Assembly (NCBI RefSeq): GCF_900188125.1
Contig: NZ_FZOW01000013.1
Span: forward strand, 119,381-183,380
Source of the DNA: Rhodococcoides kyotonense
GTDB lineage: Bacteria > Actinomycetota > Actinomycetes > Mycobacteriales > Mycobacteriaceae
Length of the DNA stretch: 64,000 bases
Reading direction: 5' to 3'
Positions 8,679 through 17,501 of this stretch are shown here, one piece after another. Numbering within the stretch: the first letter of the stretch is position 1; each line of letters begins with the position of its first letter. The notes under the pieces were generated by a model. It was given only the letters and a program-made list of their open reading frames with translations. It had not been told where the DNA came from and ran no database searches. Position numbers and translations under genes: made by a program.

Positions 8679-9981
8679 GCAGGCCGTCGGTGGTACCCGC
8701 CTCGATCGCCTTGCGGTAGGGAATCATGGCTGCCTCGCACGCGGCAATCGTGTGGTCGATATCGGCCTTGGTGTGCGCCGCCGACACGACGAACGACTGA
8801 CCCAGGACTCCCCGGGTCAGCAGCTCCTGCAGAAACAGCGTCCGGAAAGCCTGGGACGGAACGCCGTCGGCGTCGCGGGTGACGAACACCTCGCACGACG
8901 GCCTCCCGACGACCTGGAGATGATCCGAGAGTCCGGCGCGTTCGGCAGCGTCGTTGACGCCGTCGGCGAGGGCAGTGCCTCGCTCTTCCATCACCGCGAC
9001 AGGGTCGTGATCGCGGTAGGTGTCGAAGACCGCCTTCATCGCCGCGAGAGACGTGGTTTCGGGGCCGTACGTGGTCGACATCAAGAACGTGCGCGGGAGG
9101 TCGGTACGTAAACCGCCGCGCTCCATGAGCTCTCGTTTTCCAGCGAGTGCCGACACGGCGAATCCGTTGCCCATCGCCTTGCCCCACGACGACAGGTCGG
9201 GTGTGACACCGTAGACCGACTGCGCTCCACCCGTTGCCCACCGGAATCCGGTGATGATCTCGTCGAACAGGAGCACGGTGCCTGCGTCGTCGCACAGGGC
9301 GCGGGCACCTTCGAGGAAGCCGGGTTCGGGTTCGACGGTACCGGTGGCGGCTTCCATGACGACACACGCGATCCGGCCGGGGTGTGCCTCGAAGACGGCG
9401 CGCACCGAGTCGAGGTCGTTGTACGAGAAGGACACCGTCAGCTCGCGATAGGCCGACGGAATGCCCGCGTTCATCTCGGTCGTCCCGATGAACCAGTCGT
9501 CGGTGGAGAAGAACGGCTGACGGCACACGGCCACCAGATCGCGGCCGGTGACTGCGCGAGCGAGCTTGACGCCCGCGGACGTCGCATCGGACCCGTTCTT
9601 GCCGAACTTGACCATGTCCGCTGTCGGGACAAGATCGAGGAACGACTCGGCCACTTCGGCTTCGAGCAGCGTCGGCCTGCTGAAATTGTGTCCACGCCGC
9701 GCAGCCTCGGCAACTGCGTCGACGACGGGAGCGAACGCGTGGCCGAGCGTGACCGAGCGCAGGCCCATGCCGTATTCGACGTAACAGTTGCCGTCGACGT
9801 CCCAGACATGTGCAGCCAGACCGGATTCGAGGACGGGCGCCATGTCGTCGGGATACTGATCGGCGCCGCGCGCGTACGTGTGTGCGCCGCCCGGAATGAC
9901 ATCGTGCAGACGAGACTGTGCAGCAATCGATTTCGCGAAACCGCGGTGCCCCTCGAGTGAGGGTGTGTCCGATACGTTCAT
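8617..9981 (-). CDS. Class III PLP aminotransferase, glutamate-1-semialdehyde aminomutase-like
   Basis: The 454-residue protein has the class III fold. VIPGGAHTYARG opens the domain, NGSDATSAGVKLARAVTGRD binds the cofactor phosphate, LLFDEIITGFR carries the Asp that contacts the pyridine nitrogen, and the Schiff-base Lys lies in LSSWGKAMGNGFA. It most resembles glutamate-1-semialdehyde 2,1-aminomutases. However, it sits inside a polysaccharide locus, coupled to a methyltransferase gene, so I infer a role in making an amino-bearing polysaccharide substituent rather than haem precursors. The start is ATG 9981, overlapping the methyltransferase TGA as ATGA. The 3' end overlaps the convergent ligase-like gene by 62 bp. 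Confidence 0.82.
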   Translation of the reverse strand: MNVSDTPSLEGHRGFAKSIAAQSRLHDVIPGGAHTYARGADQYPDDMAPVLESGLAAHVWDVDGNCYVEYGMGLRSVTLGHAFAPVVDAVAEAARRGHNFSRPTLLEAEVAESFLDLVPTADMVKFGKNGSDATSAGVKLARAVTGRDLVAVCRQPFFSTDDWFIGTTEMNAGIPSAYRELTVSFSYNDLDSVRAVFEAHPGRIACVVMEAATGTVEPEPGFLEGARALCDDAGTVLLFDEIITGFRWATGGAQSVYGVTPDLSSWGKAMGNGFAVSALAGKRELMERGGLRTDLPRTFLMSTTYGPETTSLAAMKAVFDTYRDHDPVAVMEERGTALADGVNDAAERAGLSDHLQVVGRPSCEVFVTRDADGVPSQAFRTLFLQELLTRGVLGQSFVVSAAHTKADIDHTIAACEAAMIPYRKAIEAGTTDGLLIGRPVAPALRSMAAPRRVR

Positions 9982-11084
9982 CGTGTGCCTTCCCGTATGT
10001 CGGTGCCGTGTACCCACCATCGACCGCGCAGCTCCGGCATCGACTGTTCCAGCTCACCGAGAAGGTCGGGGAGCGTGAGCAGTACGACGTCGGGTTCCGC
10101 GGCGATCAACTGGGACGGGGCGATGATCGGAATGTCGGTGCCGGGCATACGTCTACCCTGCTTCGACGGGGACGCGTCGGCAACGGCGCCGAGCAGTGAT
10201 CGCGTCAGTCCTGCGATCGCGAACAAGGCGACCGCACGCGACGCGGCACCGTAGGCGTACACCGTCTTGCCCGCCTCTCGCATGTCGGCGAGCGAATCGG
10301 TCAGCAGCGAGATGTCCGCGTCCACGGCTGCCTGCAGAGTCCCCACCGTCGACGCGTCGCCGATGCCGGCCGCAGCTTCCGCGTCGAGAATTGCGCCGAC
10401 CGACGCGTCGGGAACGCCGGTTCGGGTGGCCGCCACCAGAATGGTGCCACCGTACAGATCGAACGTCCACGCGGATCGAGCGACGAGCCCGGCGCGTCCG
10501 AGCAACCCGGCCAGCGAGGTCAGTGAATAGTACGCGAAATGTCCGTGTCGCAGTGCATTCCACTGATTGTCGCCGACGATGGCCGTCAGGGTGTGGAACT
10601 GGATCAGCAGCACGCCGTCGGTCGCCAACGCGGCTGCGCGCGAGGCGAAGGCATCGGCTTGGTCGGGCTCGTGCATGATGCCGAAGCAGTCGAGCACCAC
10701 ATTCGCAGGCCGTCCTGGTTCAGCGTCCCGCACACCTCGTGCCGCCAGCAGGGGAAGCCACGTGCCGCCGTGCGGACTACCGAATTCTCGGACTGTCTCA
10801 CCGCGAAGCCATCCGGAATTCGCAACGACGGCAACAGCTTCCGCGGCCTGATCCGTCAGGGCCTTCGGTTCGATTCCACGGGGCTCGTCGGTGACGGTGT
10901 CGTCGTCGGCCAGTTGTGCCAGCGAACAGTCGGTGCACAGGACCATCGCGAGAGCGTGGCGTGCGTCCTCGGCCACGGTGGATTCGTCGAACTCGGGGAA
11001 ATGGTCTGCGGCAGGGACGGATCCGAGGTCCAGGACGGTCGTGAGACGGTCCGAACCGCACCCGCGGCAACGGTGGGCGGTCAT
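9978..11084 (-). CDS. C-methyltransferase-type sugar enzyme with degenerate SAM domain
   Basis: The 368-residue protein has the architecture of NDP-hexose C-methyltransferases: an N-terminal zinc-binding module (CRGCGSDRL with CTDC), a middle SAM domain and a C-terminal module with VYAYGAASRAVALFAIAG and PGTDIPIIAPSQLIAAEPDVVLL. The SAM domain looks eroded: the usual E-x-G-x-x-x-G glycine loop is replaced by VREFGSPHGG, and the core is shorter than in the second methyltransferase of this locus (14218-15510). It may act on a nucleotide sugar or have lost methyl transfer. It is coupled to the aminotransferase and divergent from the epimerase gene across a 53-bp gap. Confidence 0.75.
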   Translation of the reverse strand: MTAHRCRGCGSDRLTTVLDLGSVPAADHFPEFDESTVAEDARHALAMVLCTDCSLAQLADDDTVTDEPRGIEPKALTDQAAEAVAVVANSGWLRGETVREFGSPHGGTWLPLLAARGVRDAEPGRPANVVLDCFGIMHEPDQADAFASRAAALATDGVLLIQFHTLTAIVGDNQWNALRHGHFAYYSLTSLAGLLGRAGLVARSAWTFDLYGGTILVAATRTGVPDASVGAILDAEAAAGIGDASTVGTLQAAVDADISLLTDSLADMREAGKTVYAYGAASRAVALFAIAGLTRSLLGAVADASPSKQGRRMPGTDIPIIAPSQLIAAEPDVVLLTLPDLLGELEQSMPELRGRWWVHGTDIREGTR

Positions 11085-11137
11085 CGATTTCTCTCGATCG
11101 GCGTGACGTGAGGCGGAAAATGGTTCATGATCGACGA

Positions 11138-11692
11138 ATGCGAGTCGATACCAGTGACATCGAGGGCGTGCTGCTGTTCGTGCCCCAGCCGTTTCGAGAC
11201 GAACGCGGTTTCTTCACACGCACTTTCGATACGGACATCTTCGACGCCCACGTACTCGGCACCGAGGTGTCCGCGTCGAGTTTCACCCAGGACTCGCAAT
11301 CCCGATCGATTCGCGGGACCATCCGCGGCATGCACGGACGCCTCGGCCGCGGTGAGGCGAAGCTGGTCCGGTGTGCTCATGGCGCCGTACTCGACGTGGT
11401 CGTCGACGCGCGGCCCGGTTCCCCGACGTTCGGTGAGGTGCGCACGTTCCGGTTGGACGACGAGACCCACGCGCACCTGTACATCCCGCCGGGCCTGCTG
11501 CACGGCTTCCAGGCACTCACCGAGACCGCGGACGTCTGCTATCGCATCGACCGGCCACACGACCCGAGCGAGGATATCGGCGTCGCCTACGACGACGTGA
11601 CCCTCGCGATCGAGTGGCCGCTCGAACCGACGGCCGTCAGCGAGCGCGACCGCACCGCAGGGACGTGGAAGGACGCCGTCGACCGGTTCTGA
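11138..11692 (+). CDS. dTDP-4-dehydrorhamnose 3,5-epimerase family (RmlC-like)
   Basis: The 184-residue cupin has FRDERGFFTRTFD, SIRGTIRGMH (catalytic His region), AHGAVLDVVVDARPGSPTFG and YIPPGLLHGFQAL, the order expected of RmlC-type epimerases. These convert 4-keto-6-deoxy sugar nucleotides at C3 and/or C5. The familiar LRGLH motif is IRGMH here, so substrate or regiochemistry may differ from true RmlC. I placed the start at ATG 11138 because the protein then begins like the family; starts at 11108 or 11120 are possible. It is the only plus-strand gene within the sugar-tailoring block. Confidence 0.8.
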   Translation: MRVDTSDIEGVLLFVPQPFRDERGFFTRTFDTDIFDAHVLGTEVSASSFTQDSQSRSIRGTIRGMHGRLGRGEAKLVRCAHGAVLDVVVDARPGSPTFGEVRTFRLDDETHAHLYIPPGLLHGFQALTETADVCYRIDRPHDPSEDIGVAYDDVTLAIEWPLEPTAVSERDRTAGTWKDAVDRF

Positions 11693-11716
11693 CGGCAGCG
11701 CGGGGGACACTGCCGG

Positions 11717-12748
11717 TCAGACTTTCGCCTGAACGAAGCGCATCGTCGAGTCGATACGTCCCGTCTCCTGCAACTCCTGCAGCTTCTTCAGTCGGGTGAA
11801 CTGGCCGGTGAAGGCATCGCGGGTCAGACCGGCCGTGGTGTACTCGCGGAACAGTTCCTGTGCGCCGTCGAGAATGCTCCACTTGGCCACGTACCCCGGT
11901 AGCGCCTCGCGGATCGAGGAGAAGTCGACGCGGTACGAGCGAGGATCGGCGCCGTGCTCACCCGTGATGTTCAGCGTCGAACCCGGCACGGTCCGTACGA
12001 CGGCGTCGGCGATCTCGGCGACCGTCACGTTGTTGGACTCGATGCCGACGTTGAACGCACGAGTGTGGATTCGTTCGACGGGTGCAGCGAGTGCCTCGAC
12101 GAACGCCGACGCGATGTCCTGTGCATGCACGAGCGGACGCCACGGGGTGCCGTCGGACAGCACGAGGACCTCACCCGACAGCACTGCATGCCCGACGAGG
12201 TTGTTCAGCACGATGTCGGCGCGCAGGCGCGGTGAGAAGCCGAAAGCCGTTGCATTGCGCAGAAATACGGGGCTGAAACTGTCGTCGGCCATGGCGGCGA
12301 CGTCGTCTTCGACTCGAACCTTGCTCTCGGCGTACGGGGTCAGTGGACGCAGTGGCGCACTCTCGGTGACCAGATCCTCGCCCGCAGAGCCGTACACCGA
12401 GCACGTCGACGCGTACAGGAATCGAGCGACACCTGCTTCCTTCGCCACACGCGCAAGGCGTACGGACGCGAAATGATTGATGTCGTAGGTGATCTCGGGC
12501 GCGAGGGCGCCGAGCGGATCGTTCGACAACGCCGCGAGATGGATGACCGCATCGAACCCGACGAGCTGTTCGGTCGTCACGTCGCGCAGGTCGACCGTCA
12601 GAGTCTCGGGATCCTGAATCGGCTGCCCCAGAACGCAGTCCGCGAACAACCCGGAGTCGAGGCCCACCACGTGGTGCCCGGCGGCAGTGAGAGCAGGCAC
12701 CATGACCGTGCCCAGGTAGCCTTGGTGTCCGGTGACCAGTACGCGCAT
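11717..12748 (-). CDS. NAD-dependent sugar-nucleotide epimerase/dehydratase (extended SDR)
   Basis: The 343-residue extended SDR starts MRVLVTGHQGYLG, a Rossmann G-x-x-G-x-x-G loop. It carries VIHLAALSND, the STCSVYG active-site strand and the catalytic TPYAESK (Y-x-x-x-K). Such enzymes epimerise, reduce or dehydrate nucleotide sugars. The start at ATG 12748 overlaps the TGA of the deacetylase gene by one base (TGATG). Together with the RmlC-like and C-methyltransferase genes it belongs to a pathway for an unusual deoxysugar; which step it performs cannot be told from sequence. Confidence 0.85.
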   Translation of the reverse strand: MRVLVTGHQGYLGTVMVPALTAAGHHVVGLDSGLFADCVLGQPIQDPETLTVDLRDVTTEQLVGFDAVIHLAALSNDPLGALAPEITYDINHFASVRLARVAKEAGVARFLYASTCSVYGSAGEDLVTESAPLRPLTPYAESKVRVEDDVAAMADDSFSPVFLRNATAFGFSPRLRADIVLNNLVGHAVLSGEVLVLSDGTPWRPLVHAQDIASAFVEALAAPVERIHTRAFNVGIESNNVTVAEIADAVVRTVPGSTLNITGEHGADPRSYRVDFSSIREALPGYVAKWSILDGAQELFREYTTAGLTRDAFTGQFTRLKKLQELQETGRIDSTMRFVQAKV

Positions 12749-13401
12749 CAGAATGCTCCTACGAAATCGATGATGGTTTTCTCGACGACGAATGCTTCGG
12801 CGTATCGGGACTTGCACTGCACGCCGCGGATACGACTCAGGCCGAGGAAGGCGTCGGCGTCGAACCAGTCCTTGTCGGTCTGCGACGGGTACGACGCATG
12901 CAGCAACTCGACCTTGTCGCGGGCGACGTCGTCCGAGATCGGGTGGTACAGAGACGGAGTGGGGAGGTCGGATTCCCATTTCAGGATCTCGTACCCGAGG
13001 ACCGCGTGATCACGAAACTCGGTCGGCGCGAGCGTTGCCAGCTGTCGGTGGTCCTGATGGGCGTCGTGCCGTTGCGGTGCGAACACGACATCCGGTTCGC
13101 ACGTACGACGAAACGCTGCCAACGAGTCCTTTGCTGCATCCCAGTACGCAGGGGAGCGGCCGTCGGGGATGTCGGTGACGGTCAGGCGGACGTCGGCTCC
13201 CGGGAGAAACGCCGCCAGCGCAGTCTTCTCCTCGACTTCGCGTGCGCTGCCGCCGCCGGTGAGCACGAGGGCATGCACCCTGAGTCCCGGGTTTGCCCGA
13301 GCGATGGTCAGTAGAGTGCCGCCTGCGCCGATGGCGATGTCGTCGCAATGCGCGGCGAGCAACGCTATCTCGCTGATACGGCCGGACGCGAAGGACTTCA
13401 C
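12748..13401 (-). CDS. PIG-L family deacetylase
   Basis: The 217-residue protein has the LmbE/PIG-L zinc motif AAHCDDIAIGAGG near the N-terminus (the family's A-H-P-D-D, with Pro replaced by Cys) and the second metal motif PQRHDAHQDHR. Family members remove N-acetyl groups from amino sugars. The GTG start at 13401 overlaps the upstream nucleotidyltransferase stop as GTGA, and the 3' end overlaps the SDR gene by one base. In this locus it is likely to deacetylate a sugar nucleotide or a lipid-linked amino sugar, which could expose an amine for further modification. Confidence 0.82.
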   Translation of the reverse strand: MKSFASGRISEIALLAAHCDDIAIGAGGTLLTIARANPGLRVHALVLTGGGSAREVEEKTALAAFLPGADVRLTVTDIPDGRSPAYWDAAKDSLAAFRRTCEPDVVFAPQRHDAHQDHRQLATLAPTEFRDHAVLGYEILKWESDLPTPSLYHPISDDVARDKVELLHASYPSQTDKDWFDADAFLGLSRIRGVQCKSRYAEAFVVEKTIIDFVGAF

Positions 13402-14216
13402 GGAACGGCGACCAGACCGAGCGGCTTGGGCTCGGACGGGGCGTCGTTCTCCCACACCATCCACGGTCGAATGCCCTTGTAGTAGTTGGCATCCAGCTCG
13501 GCGCGTTCCTTGAACGTGTCGGCAGGCTTCCAGAAACCGCTGTGCTGGTACGCGAGCAACCGGCCCTGACCTGCCAGTGTGCCGCACGCATCCTCGACCA
13601 GATCACCGTTCGGCGGAATCAGATCGAAGACTTCCTGGGACAGCGTGAAGTAGCCGCCGTTCTCCCAGATCGGGAATTCGCTGACCGGTGTGATCTGCTT
13701 GACGGCGCCGCCGGGAGCCACGTCGATGCAGTGGAACGACGACTGTGGCGGTACTGCGAGAAGTGAAGCGGCTGAACCGGAATCGACGGTTCGAGCGATC
13801 ATCTTGTCGATCGGTGCATCGGTCAGCGTGTCCGCGTAGTTGGCGAGGAAGTACTCGTCGCCCCCGAGGTGCTTGCGGACGCGGCGCAGACGTTCGCCGA
13901 TCGGGGATTCGAGTCCTGTGTCGACGAACGTGATGGTCCAGTCGGCGATATCGGAGTCGAGAAGTTCGACGTTGTCGCCCCGCATGACGAAGTCGTTGGA
14001 CTCGGTCTCCTTGTAGTTCAAGAAGTAGTCCTTGATGTGCTCGCCGCCGTAGCCGAGGCACAGGATGAATTCCTTGTGCCCGTAGTGCGCGTAGTACCGC
14101 ATGACGTGCCATACCAGCGGACGCGGTCCGACCAGCTGCATCGGCTTGGGCAGTGTGTCTCCGCCGTCGTTGCGCATACGCATCCCGTATCCGCCACAGA
14201 AAAGTACAACCTTCAT
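13398..14216 (-). CDS. Sugar-1-phosphate nucleotidyltransferase, glucose-1-phosphate cytidylyltransferase-like
   Basis: The 272-residue protein begins with VVLFCGGYGMRMR, the nucleotide-binding glycine loop, followed by LPKPMQLVG. Its LGYGGEHIKDYFLNY and ITFVDTGLESPIGERLRRV blocks resemble RfbF-type glucose-1-phosphate cytidylyltransferases more than RmlA. It would activate a hexose-1-phosphate as an NDP-sugar, probably a CDP-sugar, at the head of this deoxysugar pathway. Start ATG 14216 is one base after the upstream methyltransferase stop. The GTGA overlap at the 3' end couples it to the deacetylase. Confidence 0.8.
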   Translation of the reverse strand: MKVVLFCGGYGMRMRNDGGDTLPKPMQLVGPRPLVWHVMRYYAHYGHKEFILCLGYGGEHIKDYFLNYKETESNDFVMRGDNVELLDSDIADWTITFVDTGLESPIGERLRRVRKHLGGDEYFLANYADTLTDAPIDKMIARTVDSGSAASLLAVPPQSSFHCIDVAPGGAVKQITPVSEFPIWENGGYFTLSQEVFDLIPPNGDLVEDACGTLAGQGRLLAYQHSGFWKPADTFKERAELDANYYKGIRPWMVWENDAPSEPKPLGLVAVP

Positions 14217-14217
14217 G

Positions 14218-15510
14218 TCAGTGCTCCTCGGTCGGTGTGGATGTGTGCAGCGTGGGAAGGGGGTACACGATGCGGCCACCCCACTCGTGGACGTAATCCA
14301 GTTGTGCGGAGATCTCGGTTTCGAGGTTCCACGGCAGGACCAGCACGACGTCGGGACGATCGACTGCGATGCGGTCCGGATGATGGATCGGGATTCTGGT
14401 TCCCGGGGTGAATCTGCCGTGCTTGTACGGGTTACGGTCGACCGTGTACGCCAGCAGGTCCGGGCGGATACCGCAGAAATTGAGAAGTGTGTTGCCCTTG
14501 CCGGGAGCGCCGTAGCCGACGACGGACAGACCGTCCTTCTTGCAGTCCAACAGGAAGGACAGCAAATTTTGACGGACCGTCTCGGACCGAGCCTGAAGAT
14601 CGAGGTAACCGGCTGGTTCGTGCAGACCCGCGGCGCGCTCGATGGCGATGATCTCCTCGACGGCGGCGGACGGCGTCGCACCTGCTTCCGACGGCATGGC
14701 CCACAGGCGGATGGAACCGCCGTGCGTTCCGAGGCGTTCGACGTCGACGAGCTGTAAACCGGCCGTCGCCAACGCATTACGCGCGGCGAGCACGGTGTAG
14801 TACTGGAAGTGTTCGTGGTAGATGGTGTCGAACTGCGCGTGGGTCACCAGTTCCATGGCGTGGTGGACCTCGATGCTCAGCGTGCCGTCGTCGCTCAGCA
14901 GAGTGCGCAGTGCGCGCGTGAAGCCCAGGAGATCCGGGATGTGCGCGTAGACGTTGTTCGCGACGACCAGATCGGCCGGGCCGTGTTCGGCGCGGACTTC
15001 GCGAGCGGACTCTTCGGTGAGGAACGTCGTCAACGTGGGGACCCCACGTTCGACGGCGGCGCGCCCGACGTTGACGGACGGCTCGATGCCGAGGCAGGGG
15101 ATACCCCGCTCGACGACGTGCTGCAGCAGGTAGCCGTCGTTGCTGGCGACCTCGACGACGAACGACGACGAATCGAGCGACAGGCGCGCGGCGGCGGCGT
15201 CGACGAACGTGCGAGCGTGCTCGACCCAGCTGGTGGAGAACGACGAGAAGTACGCGTACTCGACGAACGTCTCCTCCGGCGTGATGAGTCCGGGAATCTG
15301 CAGCAGAAGGCAGCTCTCGCACAGTCGAAGATGCAACGGATACGTCTGCTCCGCATGGTCCAACTCGTGTGCGGAAAGGAACTTCTCGCAGGGCGGCGTC
15401 GCGCCGAGATCGAGGACGCTCAGCAATTCGGTGTTGCCGCACAGCCGGCACGTGGTGCTGCTCGAGGCGTCGGTCACGGCAGGTTCGGTTTCGGGGTGTG
15501 TCAGATCCAT
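14218..15510 (-). CDS. SAM-dependent C-methyltransferase for nucleotide sugars
   Basis: The 430-residue protein has all three modules of the NDP-hexose C-methyltransferase family. These are a zinc-binding N-terminus (CRLCGNTELL and CESC), an intact SAM domain (VVEVASNDGYLLQHV, LGIEPS, VANNVYAHI, EVHH, the HEHFQYYT segment) and a C-terminal module (SVVGYGAPGKGNTLLNFCGI, RNPYKHGRFTPGTRIPI, VLVLPWNLETEI). It would add a branch methyl to a keto-sugar nucleotide. It is the first gene of the minus-strand tailoring operon 9978-15510, interrupted only by the plus-strand RmlC-like gene. Confidence 0.88.
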   Translation of the reverse strand: MDLTHPETEPAVTDASSSTTCRLCGNTELLSVLDLGATPPCEKFLSAHELDHAEQTYPLHLRLCESCLLLQIPGLITPEETFVEYAYFSSFSTSWVEHARTFVDAAAARLSLDSSSFVVEVASNDGYLLQHVVERGIPCLGIEPSVNVGRAAVERGVPTLTTFLTEESAREVRAEHGPADLVVANNVYAHIPDLLGFTRALRTLLSDDGTLSIEVHHAMELVTHAQFDTIYHEHFQYYTVLAARNALATAGLQLVDVERLGTHGGSIRLWAMPSEAGATPSAAVEEIIAIERAAGLHEPAGYLDLQARSETVRQNLLSFLLDCKKDGLSVVGYGAPGKGNTLLNFCGIRPDLLAYTVDRNPYKHGRFTPGTRIPIHHPDRIAVDRPDVVLVLPWNLETEISAQLDYVHEWGGRIVYPLPTLHTSTPTEEH

Positions 15511-15923
15511 GCAGAGCTACTTTCACGTGGACTCGAAGGCTTTCGAGTCGATGTCGTCGGTACGTCGGTCTCCGCCTGCGCGGTGTGCCGTCGTGCTGAA
15601 CCATGTGACTGTTGGAACGCGGTGACTCCTGGACTGCGACGACCCCGGATCGCAATACCGATGCTTGCTAACTACTGACAATATAGTCGAACGGTCTGTT
15701 TTGCACTAAATCCGCGCTACGGATTCATTCGAACGACCGCATCTCGCGGTCAAACAGCTGCAGAACCGAATCCGGTGCGTCTAAACAATCTCTCGGTATG
15801 TATTTTCTGCTAGCCTGGCTCACGCACCGCTCGACGGTGGTGCAGGGGCCGCGTCGGGGGCGGTCCGCACACTTCGTGCACGCCGTACACATGCATGCTC
15901 GTTCCCGAGGGAAGGCCACCCAC
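15511..15923. promoter_or_regulatory. Divergent intergenic region of about 410 bp
   Basis: This gap separates the minus-strand tailoring operon from the plus-strand initiating transferase. It contains an AT-richer patch around 15665-15720 that is unusual for the window and is the best place for promoters in both directions. No convincing -35/-10 pair, tRNA or small gene was found. Reading frames extending the transferase upstream to 15798 lack a ribosome-binding site. Confidence 0.4.
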
Positions 15924-17393
15924 TTGACCAGCATCGACAGGGAGCTCAGGGCCCCGTCGGTACCCGGAAGTCTTCGCGGACAATCTCGTGCCGAGTGGCA
16001 GCGGCGATACTCGCGCAGGCTCGTCGTCAGCGACACGATCGTGGTGGTCGCCTCGGTAGCGGCTGCTCACTTCGTTCGATTCGGAGCGGACACGGACTCC
16101 AGTTACGTCCCGGTCACCGTGGGCTTGATCGCCGGATGGCTGATCGCTCTCGCTGCATTCCGCAGCCGGTCCACCCGCATAGTCGGAGCAGGACCGGACG
16201 AATACCGACTCGTGCTCACGACGTCGTTCCGGCTGTTCGGTCTGTTGGCCATAGGAAGTCTTCTGCTGCAGATGGACGTCGCCCGCGGCTATCTCGCGAT
16301 CGCATTCCCGCTGGGCACGCTCGGGCTGCTCGTGACGCGTCGGGCATGGCGCAAACATCTGGTCCGCGAGCGGGGCAGGGGACTGTCGACTTCGTCGCTG
16401 CTCGTCGTCGGATCGCCCGACGCGGCGGCAGGCATGATTCGGTCGCTGGAACGCGATCGACGAAGTGGCTATCGCGTCGTCGGGTACTGCGCCCCGAACA
16501 CGGCGACGGCGCCGGAATTCCTGACGGTCCACGGCCGGTCCATTCCGTTGCTCGGCGACGAGAACACTGTCCTCGACGCCGTTCGCGCGTCGGGAGCGGA
16601 CACCGTCGCCGTCACGGCCACCGAGCATCTGGGGCCCGTCGGCATCCGCAAGATGCTGTGGGCACTCGAACCGCACGACGTCGATCTCGTCGTCGCGCCC
16701 GGAGTCATGGACGTCGCGGGTTCGCGTCTGGTGATGCGACCTGCTGCCGACATTCCGCTGATCAACGTCGAGAAACCGCAGTACGACGGCGCCGCGAAAT
16801 TCACCAAGAGCGCGTTCGACATCCTGTTCGCGCTCGGTGCGCTCGTCGTCGCCGCGCCGGTGATGCTCGTCATCGCCGTTGCCGTGAAATGCACGAGCCC
16901 TGGCCCGGTGTTCCATCGATCCGAACGGATGGGGCTCGACGGAAAACCGTTCGAGATGATCAAGTTCCGCAGCATGGTCGTCGACGCCGAATCACACCTG
17001 GAAGCGCTGCTCAGCCAGAACGACTCCGACGGTGGTGTCCTGTTCAAGATGAAGGACGATCCACGGGTCACACGCGTGGGGCGGGTCATTCGACGGTTGA
17101 GCCTCGACGAGCTCCCTCAGTTCCTGAACGTTCTGAAACGGGACATGAGTGTCGTCGGCCCGAGGCCCCCGCTTCGCCGCGAGGTCGACGGCTACGACAT
17201 CGATGTGCGTCGGCGCCTGTTGGTCAAGCCGGGCGTGACCGGGTTGTGGCAGGTCAGCGGCCGATCGGATCTGTCGTGGGAGGAATCGGTCCGTCTGGAT
17301 CTGTCCTACGTGGAGAACTGGTCCATGAGCCAGGACCTGCTGATCATCGCCCGAACGGTTCGCGCCGTGACGCGGAGCGAGGGAGCGTACTGA
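15924..17393 (+). CDS. Initiating sugar-1-phosphate transferase (polyprenyl glycosylphosphotransferase)
   Basis: The 489-residue protein has four to five N-terminal membrane segments, a central CoA-binding-like Rossmann domain (SLLVVGSPDAAAGMIR) and the C-terminal bacterial sugar transferase domain. That domain has a membrane segment (KSAFDILFALGALVVAAPVM), FKMKDDPRVTRVGRVIRR, SLDELPQFLNVLKRDMSVVGPRP and VKPGVTGLWQVSGRS. This is the WbaP/CpsE/ExoY type that moves a sugar-1-phosphate to undecaprenyl phosphate and starts repeat-unit assembly. I chose TTG 15924 because GAGGGAAGG lies 8 bp upstream and the length then fits the family; ATG 15891 has no ribosome-binding site. Confidence 0.85.
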   Translation: MTSIDRELRAPSVPGSLRGQSRAEWQRRYSRRLVVSDTIVVVASVAAAHFVRFGADTDSSYVPVTVGLIAGWLIALAAFRSRSTRIVGAGPDEYRLVLTTSFRLFGLLAIGSLLLQMDVARGYLAIAFPLGTLGLLVTRRAWRKHLVRERGRGLSTSSLLVVGSPDAAAGMIRSLERDRRSGYRVVGYCAPNTATAPEFLTVHGRSIPLLGDENTVLDAVRASGADTVAVTATEHLGPVGIRKMLWALEPHDVDLVVAPGVMDVAGSRLVMRPAADIPLINVEKPQYDGAAKFTKSAFDILFALGALVVAAPVMLVIAVAVKCTSPGPVFHRSERMGLDGKPFEMIKFRSMVVDAESHLEALLSQNDSDGGVLFKMKDDPRVTRVGRVIRRLSLDELPQFLNVLKRDMSVVGPRPPLRREVDGYDIDVRRRLLVKPGVTGLWQVSGRSDLSWEESVRLDLSYVENWSMSQDLLIIARTVRAVTRSEGAY

Positions 17394-17501
17394 CCTGGCA
17401 ATCGTTCAGGTGAAGTACACGGCCTGTCGTCGTCCCAGGTAGCGTGTGACGCAATCGGGGCGATTCGAGCATGCCCCGCCGTACACGAACCGAGGTCGAC
17501 G

